DNA of 13,562 nucleotides from Jaenimonas drosophilae (lineage: Eukaryota > Euglenozoa > Kinetoplastea > Trypanosomatida > Trypanosomatidae): assembly GCA_030849065.1 (NCBI GenBank), contig JASAON010001329.1, positions 1-13,562 on the forward strand. The letters run 5' to 3'. The position numbers and the translations under genes were made by a program. The notes beneath the pieces are model-generated. The model was not told the DNA's origin. It saw only the letters and a list, made by a program, of their open reading frames with translations, and ran no database searches. Numbering within the stretch: position 1 is the stretch's first letter; the number at the start of each line of letters is the position of its first letter. Positions 1-7,557 of this stretch are shown here, one piece after another.

Positions 1-479
1 GCGCGCACAATGTCCAGCGTCGTGATGCCAAACAGCTTGCGTGGGTCGTAGACGCCAGCCTTCTTGAGGGTCTCGGCCGCGATGGGCACGGTGCTGTTGA
101 CGGGGTTGGAGATGACGCCAATGATGGCCTTGGGGGCAGCCTTGGCAACACCTGCGGCGAGGTCGCGCACGATGCTCGCGTTGGTATTGAAGAGGTCGTC
201 CCGCGTCATGCCAGGCTTGCGAGGCACGCCGGCAGGGATGATGACGATATCCGCGCCACTCAGCGCCTGCTCGAGCTGTGCCGCCTCAAAACCCGTGACC
301 TTGGCGGGCGAGCAAATGTGGGAGATGTCAGCCGCCACTCCAGGGGCGCCGCGGACGTCGTAGAGGCGCAGCTCCGTCACCATGGGGTTCGACTTGAGCA
401 GAAGGGAGAGGGGCTGGCCGATACCGCCACCCGCGCCGAGGACGGCGACGTTGGCGAGACAACGGATAGAGCTGCGCAT
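1..479 (-). CDS. Mitochondrial-type malate dehydrogenase, 5' part (runs off the left edge)
   Basis: NAD-dependent malate dehydrogenase interconverting malate and oxaloacetate. The first 159 complete codons are present and the gene leaves the window at base 1. Seen: start MRSSIRC, then a Rossmann glycine loop GAGGGIG at residues 15-21, the ribose-binding Asp41 (LYDV), the substrate loop [13 protein letters not shown] with Arg87 and Arg93, the SNPVNS motif near 124-129, and LDIVR near the edge with catalytic Asp156 and Arg159. The catalytic His lies beyond the window. The short Arg/Ser-rich N-terminus before the Rossmann fold fits a brief mitochondrial presequence, whereas the glycosomal isoenzyme of these protists starts almost directly at the fold; mitochondrial location is therefore inferred. 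The start is supported by a pyrimidine tract and AG about 80 bases upstream, with no ATG in between. A degenerate paralogue lies directly upstream, so the pair arose by tandem duplication. Confidence 0.92.
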   Translation of the reverse strand, partial: MRSSIRCLANVAVLGAGGGIGQPLSLLLKSNPMVTELRLYDVRGAPGVAADISHICSPAKVTGFEAAQLEQALSGADIVIIPAGVPRKPGMTRDDLFNTNASIVRDLAAGVAKAAPKAIIGVISNPVNSTVPIAAETLKKAGVYDPRKLFGITTLDIVR

Positions 480-558
480 TTGCTGAAGTTGTGTGTGGGG
501 GGCGAGTAGATGTGCTACACAAGCGATAACCTTTGTGAAGAGGCGTAGAAGTCGTGTT

Positions 559-590
559 CTACAACAAGGGAATCAAGAGAAGAAGAGAGA
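559..590 (-). promoter_or_regulatory. Predicted trans-splice acceptor for the mitochondrial MDH
   Basis: Read on the minus strand, a tract rich in C and T (CTCTCTTCTTCTCTTG) is followed by TTGTAG, with the AG at 560-559. The predicted 5' UTR is 79 bases and carries no ATG. This is the usual trypanosomatid arrangement; no transcript data were available. Confidence 0.6.
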
Positions 591-742
591 TGTTGTTGTT
601 CCAGGAACAAGAAGAGTACCAGTGGAAGCTAGCTAGTGTCGTGCTTCAGCCAAGAAGACGGTGACAGTTTGGTTCGTTGTCACTTCTTTTGTAGTGTCTG
701 TGTGAGGGGGGGGGTCATTATCCCAGGAGTGCACCTCCCTCA

Positions 743-1840
743 TCACTGATGTGGAGTACTGGTGAGAGACTTGAACATGTTGATGCCGGTCTGCACGTCC
801 TGAGCGACCTCGTCGGCAGACGTCTTCACCAAGTCCAGCTCATAGGCACTCATCGCACCCAAGGGAAGAAGACGCTCAACGCCCTCTTTTCCGAGCTGTA
901 CGCGTGAGGCAAAGAAGGTCGTCTCTGGACGAACAGAGGATTCCACGAATGCGCACTCCGTGATGCCCACGTCACCACGCTGTGCCTTCATGATGGACGT
1001 GATGAAGTCGAAGCTGGAGTAGGCAAGACCAAGACCCACGGAGGAGGTGGCGGCGGCGGTGGTGAGGCTGCCGCCCTGCGAGGAGGCGTCCGTGGTGGCT
1101 ACAAACGGGGTGCCGTAGCGCTGCACCTCCATCGTAACGTGCACAATGGCCTCCGACGAGAGACGAAGTCCCGTCTGTGTGAAGAGCGGGCAGGCGGTGT
1201 TTCCACCTCGGCCACCCACAACAGGCACAACCACATCGTAGGGATTGGAGAGACCCATCACCTCCGCCACGAGGTGACGTGCGCGAATGACGTCCAACGA
1301 CGTTACCCCGAGAAGCTTGCGCGGGTCGAAGCAGCCATCTCGCTTCAGAATCTCCGCGCAGAATGGGAGGAGTGCATTGAGAGGGCTCGATACCACTGCC
1401 GTCACAGGGGTGTACCGCCCATCGGCCCGACCACGCATCGACCCGGAGATGGCCTCCATGATTGGAAGCACTAGTGGGGCTGTTGCCTCGAGGGCGATGT
1501 CGCGGTCCTCCCGAAGTGGGTCTCCGCTGCTGCCAACCGCCACGATCACTGTCTGTGCCTGATCAAGTGCGGCACCCCAGCTGGCCTCCTCCGAGCACAC
1601 ACGAACAACGGTGGAGGTGTCAATGTGGGAGAGATCGGCGACAACGCCCTCGACCGCGGTGGCGTCACCTGTGGCGGTCGAGCCGCAGCACACCAACTCA
1701 CGTACGTGCGGTGAACGCTTCAAAAGGAGAGCCAGCGGCTGGCCCACAGAGTTTGCGGCCCCAAAGAGCACCACCCGACCGGAGAGCGGGGGTGGCGCGC
1801 GGCGCCAGAAGAACCGAGTTGTTGCACTACGTCGCAGCAT
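743..1840 (-). CDS. Malate dehydrogenase-like protein with lost catalytic residues (probable pseudoenzyme)
   Basis: A 365-residue protein clearly of the MDH fold but unlikely to be a working malate dehydrogenase. Family landmarks seen: ADLSHID at 68-74, FDPRKLLGVTSLDVIRAR at 171-188 (Asp183 and Arg186 kept), PVVGG at 206-210 and PLFTQT at 218-223. Changed positions: the Rossmann loop reads GAANSVG (27-33), so the middle glycine is Asn30; the ribose-binding Asp is replaced (CCGS near 51-54); the substrate loop reads GSSGDPLREDRD (103-114), with Gly106 where the first substrate Arg should be and Asp112 where the second should be; and the catalytic His is Arg211 (VVGGRGGN). The reading frame is long and intact, which suggests selection rather than decay. 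The N-terminus MLRRSATTRFFWRR is Arg-rich without acids, as in a mitochondrial presequence. T. brucei has an MDH-related gene at the comparable place, as I remember it. A new substrate or a structural role is possible. Confidence 0.88.
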   Translation of the reverse strand: MLRRSATTRFFWRRAPPPLSGRVVLFGAANSVGQPLALLLKRSPHVRELVCCGSTATGDATAVEGVVADLSHIDTSTVVRVCSEEASWGAALDQAQTVIVAVGSSGDPLREDRDIALEATAPLVLPIMEAISGSMRGRADGRYTPVTAVVSSPLNALLPFCAEILKRDGCFDPRKLLGVTSLDVIRARHLVAEVMGLSNPYDVVVPVVGGRGGNTACPLFTQTGLRLSSEAIVHVTMEVQRYGTPFVATTDASSQGGSLTTAAATSSVGLGLAYSSFDFITSIMKAQRGDVGITECAFVESSVRPETTFFASRVQLGKEGVERLLPLGAMSAYELDLVKTSADEVAQDVQTGINMFKSLTSTPHQ

Positions 1841-1896
1841 GGGAAGATCTCACTTGAAGTGGTAAGCCTACAGACCTCGGCAATGTAATGAATGAG

Positions 1897-1935
1897 CTAA
1901 ACACACAGGCATGGAGTGAGGAGGAAGAGAGATAG
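1897..1935 (-). promoter_or_regulatory. Predicted trans-splice acceptor for the MDH-like gene
   Basis: On the minus strand the tract CTATCTCTCTTCCTCCTCAC is followed by GTGTTTAG, with the AG at 1898-1897. This leaves a predicted 5' UTR of 56 bases ahead of the ATG at 1840. Confidence 0.6.
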
Positions 1936-2327
1936 GTACTTGTTTGGTTGTGTATACACACACACAGGAACACAAAAGTCCTTCAGACGCACAATCCCAG
2001 CGACGAGTGAGGTGGATGAGAGCAGCCTCCATCCTCATCTTGCCTACGTACCACTACTCCCTCACCCATCCTAACGTCCACCATGGTGGCGTCCCGGATG
2101 ATGCCAAGAGGAATGGGAGGCAGTATGGGATGGGGCACACACAACAAAGGAGGAACGAAAAGAAGTCTCTTTTGATGCAGGAAAAATAGAGTGAAGGTTG
2201 GCAGGAGGGCTGACAAAACAGATACCTCACAGCCACCCTAACGCTCCCCGCACACACACACACACAAAGAACGATAGATGCATGATGTGGGATTCAGAAC
2301 CCGTTCATCCGGCCCACACTAGAGGGC
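1936..2327. other. Intergenic stretch between the AK-like and MDH-like genes
   Basis: About 390 bases holding the 3' UTR of the AK-like gene. Simple repeats are present (TG/CA runs near 1949-1966 and an (AC)8 run at 2251-2266). The short open frames here (for example 1983-2216 minus, 1944-2189 plus) are low-complexity and resemble no protein I know. No RNA gene was recognised. Confidence 0.6.
2251..2266. repeat. (CA)8 microsatellite
   Basis: Eight uninterrupted CA units read on the plus strand, inside the predicted 3' UTR of the AK-like gene, so the transcript carries (UG)8. Such dinucleotide runs are common in trypanosomatid untranslated regions and are length-variable between strains. Confidence 0.85.
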
Positions 2328-3035
2328 TCACCAAAGCTTCCACCACGAACGCTTCGGGGCAACAGGCACCTCCGCTGCCGTCACCTCCTCACGGCGGAAG
2401 ATGGGATCAAGCACCGCAAACACGTTGTTGCGCACTGCCTCTACGCCGCCATTCGCCTCCACAGTCATCCACCGATCCTGCCGAAAGATGGAACGAACGT
2501 CGGCCAACTGACGGCGGTATTGAAACAGGCGCTGCATAATCACCTCGGGCTTGTCGTCCTGCCGCTGCTCAAGAGGCTCACCCGTGAGGTCGTCCTTCCC
2601 AACCTCCTTGGGTGGGTTGTAGAGGGTGTGGTACATACGGCCGGAGCCTGGGTGGTACCAGCGTCCGCCGAAGCGGGCTTGATGAACGTTGTCAGACATG
2701 TCCAGCTCCACAACTTGATCAATCTGCACCTTCTCATCCTGCAGCAGCAGCTGTGCCTGCTTGCGTGTACGTGGGAAGCCGTCCAGGACGACGCCGTTGA
2801 CGCAGTCAGGACGTCGGGTAGCCTCCCCAACCACCTTCACGAGGAGGGTATCAGGAATGGATTCATCATTGTCCATGATTTGCTTGAGAGCACTGCTGTG
2901 GGCACTGCTGCCTAGGGTGACGGCGTTCCGAATGGCTTCCGTTGTGGACACGTAGCAGAGGCCGTAGCGCTCCTTCACCACCGATGACACAGTCGTCTTA
3001 CCTACTTGTGGAGGGCCTTCAATGATGATCTTCAT
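2328..3035 (-). CDS. Divergent adenylate kinase-like protein
   Basis: A 235-residue nucleoside monophosphate kinase of the adenylate kinase family. Seen in order: P-loop GPPQVGKTT at 7-15; an NMP-binding stretch STTEAIR at 30-36; DGFPRT at 85-90; a LID region around GGRWYHPGSGRMYH (123-136) and KDDLTGEPLEQRQDD (147-161). The last two match the neighbouring adenylate kinase closely. Differences from that neighbour: the P-loop reads Gln10 and Thr14 where canonical AK has Gly and Gly (GKTT instead of GKGT), the NMP motif has Thr32-Glu33 instead of Gly-Asp, and there is a C-terminal tail of about 20 residues ending RSWWKLW. The Walker A consensus and the main Arg residues remain, so ATP binding is plausible, but the preferred acceptor nucleotide or activity may have changed. 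It is the tandem paralogue of the gene at 4447-5103. Trypanosomatids carry several AK isoforms in different compartments; which one this is I cannot tell. Confidence 0.9.
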   Translation of the reverse strand: MKIIIEGPPQVGKTTVSSVVKERYGLCYVSTTEAIRNAVTLGSSAHSSALKQIMDNDESIPDTLLVKVVGEATRRPDCVNGVVLDGFPRTRKQAQLLLQDEKVQIDQVVELDMSDNVHQARFGGRWYHPGSGRMYHTLYNPPKEVGKDDLTGEPLEQRQDDKPEVIMQRLFQYRRQLADVRSIFRQDRWMTVEANGGVEAVRNNVFAVLDPIFRREEVTAAEVPVAPKRSWWKLW

Positions 3036-3132
3036 AGCTACGGTTATTGAAGGGAGGGTATGAGGTTGGTGTTGTGTGGTTGTGAAGAAAGAACCGCGGA
3101 GACGCAGCCACCAATTCTACGCAATATCAGCG

Positions 3133-3180
3133 CTACACATCAACGGAGGGAGAGAGAGAGCCAAGAGAAGGTAAGAGAGT
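3133..3180 (-). promoter_or_regulatory. Predicted trans-splice acceptor for the AK-like gene
   Basis: On the minus strand a long CT-rich tract (CTTGGCTCTCTCTCTCTCCC) is followed by GATGTGTAG, with the AG at 3134-3133. The predicted 5' UTR is 97 bases and contains no ATG before the start at 3035. Confidence 0.6.
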
Positions 3181-4446
3181 GTTGCTGTTGCTTCCATGAC
3201 ACCTACACACATACTTCATCTCCACTCGCGGAGGACAGATCACCCCCACGTGTGTTGGATGCCGCCATCATCTTTCAACAATCCCGTCACCGAATGACAT
3301 ACCGTCAATTCCGCTGTCACCCACGCACCTGCCACCAACACCTCACGGCACGCACAGGCGTGCTACCTCCACGCGTTGCTCCAATTGGCACCCCACCACA
3401 TCCCCGATGCCCGTCATCCGAGATCTCGTGTGAGTGGGTGGTAACTGGGTTCCTGTGATCATTGAAAGAAAGGAATATAGTAAAAAGAAAAAGAAGCTTG
3501 AAAAAAGCGTCGCCCACGAAGCTGCGCGAAGGGGAGTACGATTGAAGTAGCGGCTTCCTATCAAAGAGCTTACAAAGACATGAACTAAACGAGGTAGAAC
3601 GACCAAACCGCTTCCACTCATCCAGCTTATTGCTAGTACTGAGGTAAGTAGCTACACAACCATGGGGTGGTGGTACGAAGCACGGGAAGCGGGGAATTGG
3701 TGGGGGAATGGTGAAGGGGAGGTGGAAGGTGAACGCCCCAAGAGAAAAATAATTCCGATCGAGGAGACGTTTACCTGGTTGCACTCCAACTTTTTCATTC
3801 ATTCACCCACACACATGCTCAAGCCCCACACCGCCGTTTGCCTGCATCAACGGTGATCCCTATGGCGCTCTTTAGGATCATCCACACCAAAAGTTCTTAG
3901 GGAAGAAAGAGAGGCCACCTCCACACCACGGATGATGGTGTGAAACTGCGTTCATCGTTTTCTGTCTTGCCTGCCCCATTCCTTCACTCAGCATCACCCA
4001 AAGCCCAGAGAAGGTGGTGAGGTAGGCTGGGGAGGCCAACACAGGTGTGCAGTGCGCACCTCTCCACTGTTCTTCTCCTAATCATCATCATCATATCTAA
4101 AAATCAATGTGAAAACACACAAGTATAGCTACCACAACAACATCAAAGCTCCACGCCGCCTGGACAAGATACAACAGCTGCCATTCACTCCGCCACAACA
4201 AAAAAAAAGCAGGTGGCAGGCCAGCTGACTGCGTGTGCCGATGCTTCGTGTGTAAACCTCACTGTGTGATTCTGTTTAGGTGTGCACGGGTACAGGGAGA
4301 GGACGAAGATTGGCCGAGGGGGGAGCCATCAACTTCTTGACCCTCCCCCTCATCACCGACGTTGTATTTTCATTGTGTTGTGTGTGTTGTCTTCTTGTTA
4401 TATGTGTGTTACGTCGGTTTCCTCCTCTTCCGTCCAGTTATCTTCA
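3181..4446. other. Long intergenic stretch between the two adenylate kinase genes
   Basis: Nearly 1.3 kb without a credible gene, the longest non-coding stretch in the window. It holds the 3' UTR of the canonical adenylate kinase. The longest minus-strand frame (3317-3802, 161 codons) is rich in Pro, Phe and Ser from pyrimidine runs, has no recognisable domain and lacks a clean splice signal ahead of it, so it is not called. A short (ATC)4 run sits at 4081-4092. No tRNA or snoRNA was recognised. Confidence 0.6.
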
Positions 4447-5103
4447 CTACTTGCATCCAGTGGCGATGCCAATGGGATCCAGGATGGATGCAATGACGCT
4501 GCGAACCTTCTCCACAATATCATCCGCGTTGATGCGTGAGTATACCCCGCGCTTGGAATAGAAGTCGGCGAGAGCGCTGGCCTCCTCCTTGTAGATGGCA
4601 AGTCGCTTTTCGCACACATCGCGGCGGTCGTCGGGGCGCTGGTACAGGGGTTCACCCGTGAGGTCATCCTTGCCGGCCTCCTTCGGGGGGCGGAACACCT
4701 CGTGGTAGGTACGTCCGCTGCCCTTGTGAATCCAGCGGCCGCTGGTACGTGAGAGGATCACATCATCCGGCGCGCTGAACTCCACAGCCTGGTTCACCTT
4801 CTCCCCCGCCTCCTCCATCATGGATGCCTGCTTGAGGGTACGCGGAAAGCCGTCAAGGATGTAGCCGTACTTGCAGTCTGGGTGACGAATGTTATCGCGG
4901 ACGATGCCAAAGACGATATCATCACTTACCAACTTACCGGACTCCATCGCGTACTGCGCCAGACGACCATTGGGGGTCTTCTTAGCCACAGCCTCACGGA
5001 GGAGATCACCGGTGCTGAGGTGGCAAAGGCCATAGCGCTCCTTGATGTAGGGGCTCTGAGTACCTTTGCCCGACCCGGGGGCTCCCATAAGCACTATCTT
5101 CAT
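4447..5103 (-). CDS. Adenylate kinase (canonical, long LID form)
   Basis: Adenylate kinase, catalysing ATP + AMP = 2 ADP. The protein is 218 residues, normal for a long-form AK. Seen in order: P-loop GAPGSGKGTQ at 7-16; AMP-binding STGDLLRE at 30-37 with Thr31 and Arg36; GKLVSDDIV at 56-64; DGFPRTLKQA at 84-93 with Arg88; LID segment beginning SRTSGRWIHKGSGRTYH at 118-134, with Arg119 and Arg123; DLTGEPLYQRPDD at 147-159, with Arg156. The LID has no four-cysteine zinc site. No N-terminal presequence precedes the P-loop, and the C-terminus IATGCK is not a clear peroxisomal signal, so a cytosolic location is the simplest guess. The start at 5103 sits 44 bases below a strong splice acceptor and aligns with the family start. 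The same frame stays open upstream into the PrimPol-like gene only through the ambiguous base at 5232; I treat the two as separate genes. Confidence 0.93.
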   Translation of the reverse strand: MKIVLMGAPGSGKGTQSPYIKERYGLCHLSTGDLLREAVAKKTPNGRLAQYAMESGKLVSDDIVFGIVRDNIRHPDCKYGYILDGFPRTLKQASMMEEAGEKVNQAVEFSAPDDVILSRTSGRWIHKGSGRTYHEVFRPPKEAGKDDLTGEPLYQRPDDRRDVCEKRLAIYKEEASALADFYSKRGVYSRINADDIVEKVRSVIASILDPIGIATGCK

Positions 5104-5147
5104 GTTGTGGGGAGTTAGGGTTGTGAAGTGGTGTAGCGGGTAGCTAG

Positions 5148-5203
5148 CTGTAATGGGTAAAAGCGCAACAGGAACAGAGAAAGAGAGTGTGGGAGAGGAG
5201 TGC
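5148..5203 (-). promoter_or_regulatory. Predicted trans-splice acceptor for adenylate kinase
   Basis: On the minus strand the tract TCTCCCACACTCTCTTTCTC is followed by a T-rich stretch and CCCATTACAG, with the AG at 5149-5148. The predicted 5' UTR is 44 bases. A strong acceptor here argues that the adenylate kinase has its own mRNA start and is not the C-terminal half of the upstream protein. Confidence 0.65.
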
Positions 5204-5231
5204 CCAATAACAAATGGCTCAAGAGGTGTTG

Positions 5232-5232
5232 N
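5232..5232. other. Ambiguous base (N) in the assembly
   Basis: The only N in the window. It falls at codon 728 of the PrimPol-like frame, where any single base gives Thr, Pro, Ala or Ser (NCA), never a stop. If the N stands for two bases, the frame shifts and a TGA is met at 5221-5219. If instead a one-base frame error lies a little upstream, the N itself completes TAN, which may be a stop. Either would separate the PrimPol-like protein from the adenylate kinase. Confidence 0.95.
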
Positions 5233-7413
5233 TAGTGCTCGAGTGCCATAGCGCCGTACAAGCTCTTCTGGCGGAAGGGGAGGAAACAGCTGCCGGCGTA
5301 TTTCCTCCAAGCGTTCGTAGTTGGGATAGCCCTGGGGCAGTGAATCCCTCGCTGGGCCTACCCCATCAGGCGGACGCACCCACGGAATGATGAGACAGCG
5401 CTCACAGCAGTCATTGGCGTAGCACCGCACCTTGATGGAGCCAAAGGTTAGATAGAGCTGAGCAAAAGTGGCCTTGTGGTGTCGATTCTGCTTGATGCAG
5501 TAGCGGTTGCGCTTCTGAAGGACGTAGAAGGCACGAATGGCATCTTCGTACTGCACGTTGAGGTGGCTGGCCGTGATTTGATCATTTGGGGAGGTGTGGT
5601 AGCGGGGTGAGAGCGCGGCAAAGACCTCGGCGAGTAGCTCCTTGATGCGAAGGTCATTCACAACCTCCCGCACACAACGCGGGATTGGTGGCATACCACT
5701 AACAAACGGATTGAGTGGATCAGCCACTGGAGCTGCGCGCTGTTCTCCAACTACCCCGAGTACCTCAGAATCAATGAGTGCGAGGCTTGCAGAACCAGCT
5801 CCTGTGCGGGTGTCCGCATCGCGTTGGATGCAGGCCAAATCAAAGACAGCCTCGAGGAAGCGCTGACGTGCGGATCCACGCTGATCCGCACTGGCGGCAT
5901 CCAAATTGGCGTCTTCACCGTGTGATGGAGATGATTGAGGCAGACGCAAGGCGTGTGTCTCAAGGAACCTGCGCAGTGAGTCGTGGTGAAGCGCTGTGAC
6001 GTTGGGTACGACAGGAAGAAGAAACCGCCATGCGTAGTTCATCTTCTTTACCAGACGTTGTTGCTTGAGACGCACTGCAGGATCGTGGCTATGCACGACC
6101 ACCTGAAGTAGCTGATCTGCCATCACCCCTGGTTCTGACGAAGGGACGGAGATGCCCAATTGCTGAAGCTGTTGCAGCAGTAGATCCTCTGCGACTGCAT
6201 CCGCAACGTTGAAGCCACCGACACCAGCTCCATCCGCGGTAAACGGAGATTTGACGTTGTAAGGAAGTCGGAAGGCACGCCAACGTGAGTACACTCCAAT
6301 ATCCACCAACGAACGCACCAGCATCGCTCGATGGGCACCGTCAACGGCCTCTCGCGTAGCGCCTTCGGGTGGAGCCGCCGACTTTGCCTCTAGCTCATGC
6401 GCCATTGCCATCATCACTGCGTGAAGGTCGCGCACATGACGAAATGCCCGTTGTTCTGCCAGGCGAAGGTGAAGATGGAGGCTCACCTTGAATGTGTCCA
6501 CCCGCGCAGAGCCAGAATCGTTGGTGGTATTGTTGCATGCCTGTGCCGTGGCCATGGAGCTGCTGAGAACCAAACACTGCTCCATCGCCACCCCAAGCTT
6601 GCGGTGAAGGAACTCGGTGAGGTACTCCAGTATAATCATCAGAGCTCCTTCAAGATGGCGTCGAAGTAGCTCCACCACCCCAATTGCCTCCTGTTCTTCA
6701 TCGGTCATGGATGGGGCAGCCACCGTCCACCATGGATGTTCGGCCCTCAACGCATCGAGAAAAGACGTTCGCGCCGCATCCGCACCGGTGGAGTAGCTGA
6801 AGTCCACGTCCACAAAAGGATCAACTGGGGAATCTTCGTCCACCAACACGTAGAGAGAGCGGCGGAAGGGCTGAGATATGGCCTGAACAAAACCAACAAT
6901 GTTGCTGTTGTCTGAGGAGCTGCTCTCCTCACACTGCGGTGGCCGGTTGAGTACGTTGAACATCTTCGCCCCTTGTGAACCTGCTTGACGGTCGATGGCC
7001 ACCACAACGCGCGACGTGTTGGGCCGGTAGCCGCGTGAGGCTATCGCTTCTGCTCTCGTCGGATAGAAGGAGGCTTCGAGCTGCGCAGGGTTGGGCAGAC
7101 GGAGCATGTGCGGCCGTGGCGATGAATCCACGCGACGGCTGGTGATCCCCCAGGAGGAGGATGACGATGGCGTGGCGGTAATGATGCGCGGGCTCCAGTA
7201 AAGTGCAGAGGGAACATGAATGGCCTCCCATGCGTCCGTGAGAACCTCCAGCACATGATCATCCACGATATCGGCCAACGCTTTCATCGCGTCGCGGCAG
7301 CTATTGGTATGCAGAACCCCAGCCCTCGGACCAGAAAAGGCAAAGATGGCATCCATGGACTGGTTGCTATATGCAGGGGCCTCATCGCGTCCATGCTTGA
7401 GGGAGGTGGCCAT
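5233..7413 (-). CDS. PrimPol-like archaeo-eukaryotic primase/polymerase (PPL type), 3' end uncertain
   Basis: A protein of about 727 residues with the layout of the eukaryotic PrimPol/UL52-type archaeo-eukaryotic primase superfamily. Seen: motif I VDVD with metal-binding Asp202 and Asp204; motif II KVSLH with Ser311 and His313; motif III LVDIGVYSRWRAFRL with Asp371, very like the human PrimPol motif; and a C-terminal zinc-finger pattern with Cys639, His646, Cys664 and Cys669, whose C-x6-H and C-x4-C spacings match human PrimPol. Between motif III and the finger lies a roughly 250-residue low-similarity insert. Trypanosomatids encode two PrimPol-like proteins, PPL1 and PPL2; PPL2 of T. brucei is a translesion polymerase needed to finish chromosome replication. 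From memory of gene order this locus would be PPL2, but I do not assign it firmly. No stop codon is found before the N at 5232; in the given frame the ORF runs on into adenylate kinase. The start at 7413 follows a strong splice acceptor. Confidence 0.85.
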
Positions 7414-7414
7414 C

Positions 7415-7435
7415 TCAAGATGCCACCAGACTCAT
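7415..7435 (-). other. Six-codon upstream ORF in the PrimPol-like 5' UTR
   Basis: Between the predicted splice acceptor and the main start lies ATG AGT CTG GTG GCA TCT TGA (MSLVAS), ending one base before the main ATG (TGAGATG). It is out of frame with the main gene. A scanning ribosome meeting it first would have to reinitiate, or leak past it, so it could lower PrimPol translation. Function is inferred only. Confidence 0.5.
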
Positions 7436-7492
7436 GCGGATGTAAGATGCCTGCACACTCGTCGAATGAATAATCTAATGCACCTGGGTTTC

Positions 7493-7557
7493 CTACAACC
7501 AGAACAAAGACAAAGGTGAGAGAAGTGAGAGGAAGAAGGCTGGAGAAGGAAAGGAAC
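7493..7557 (-). promoter_or_regulatory. Predicted trans-splice acceptor for the PrimPol-like gene
   Basis: The strongest pyrimidine tract in the window: about 55 bases on the minus strand, including CCTTCTTCCTCTCACTTCTC, ending TTCTGGTTGTAG with the AG at 7494-7493. The predicted 5' UTR is 79 bases and holds one small upstream ORF. Confidence 0.7.

Noticed and set aside
743..1840. Identity as an aromatic hydroxyacid dehydrogenase derived from MDH
   Set aside because: That T. cruzi enzyme keeps the catalytic His and changes only the substrate Arg. Here the His is also gone and the NAD site is altered.
3317..3802. A 161-codon minus-strand ORF between the adenylate kinases
   Set aside because: Its composition reflects pyrimidine-rich UTR sequence, no domain is visible, and no clear acceptor precedes it.
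4447..7413. A single 988-residue PrimPol-adenylate kinase fusion protein
   Set aside because: It depends on the N at 5232, and the linker is a translated pyrimidine tract with a splice acceptor. The adenylate kinase part has a complete family N-terminus with its own ATG.
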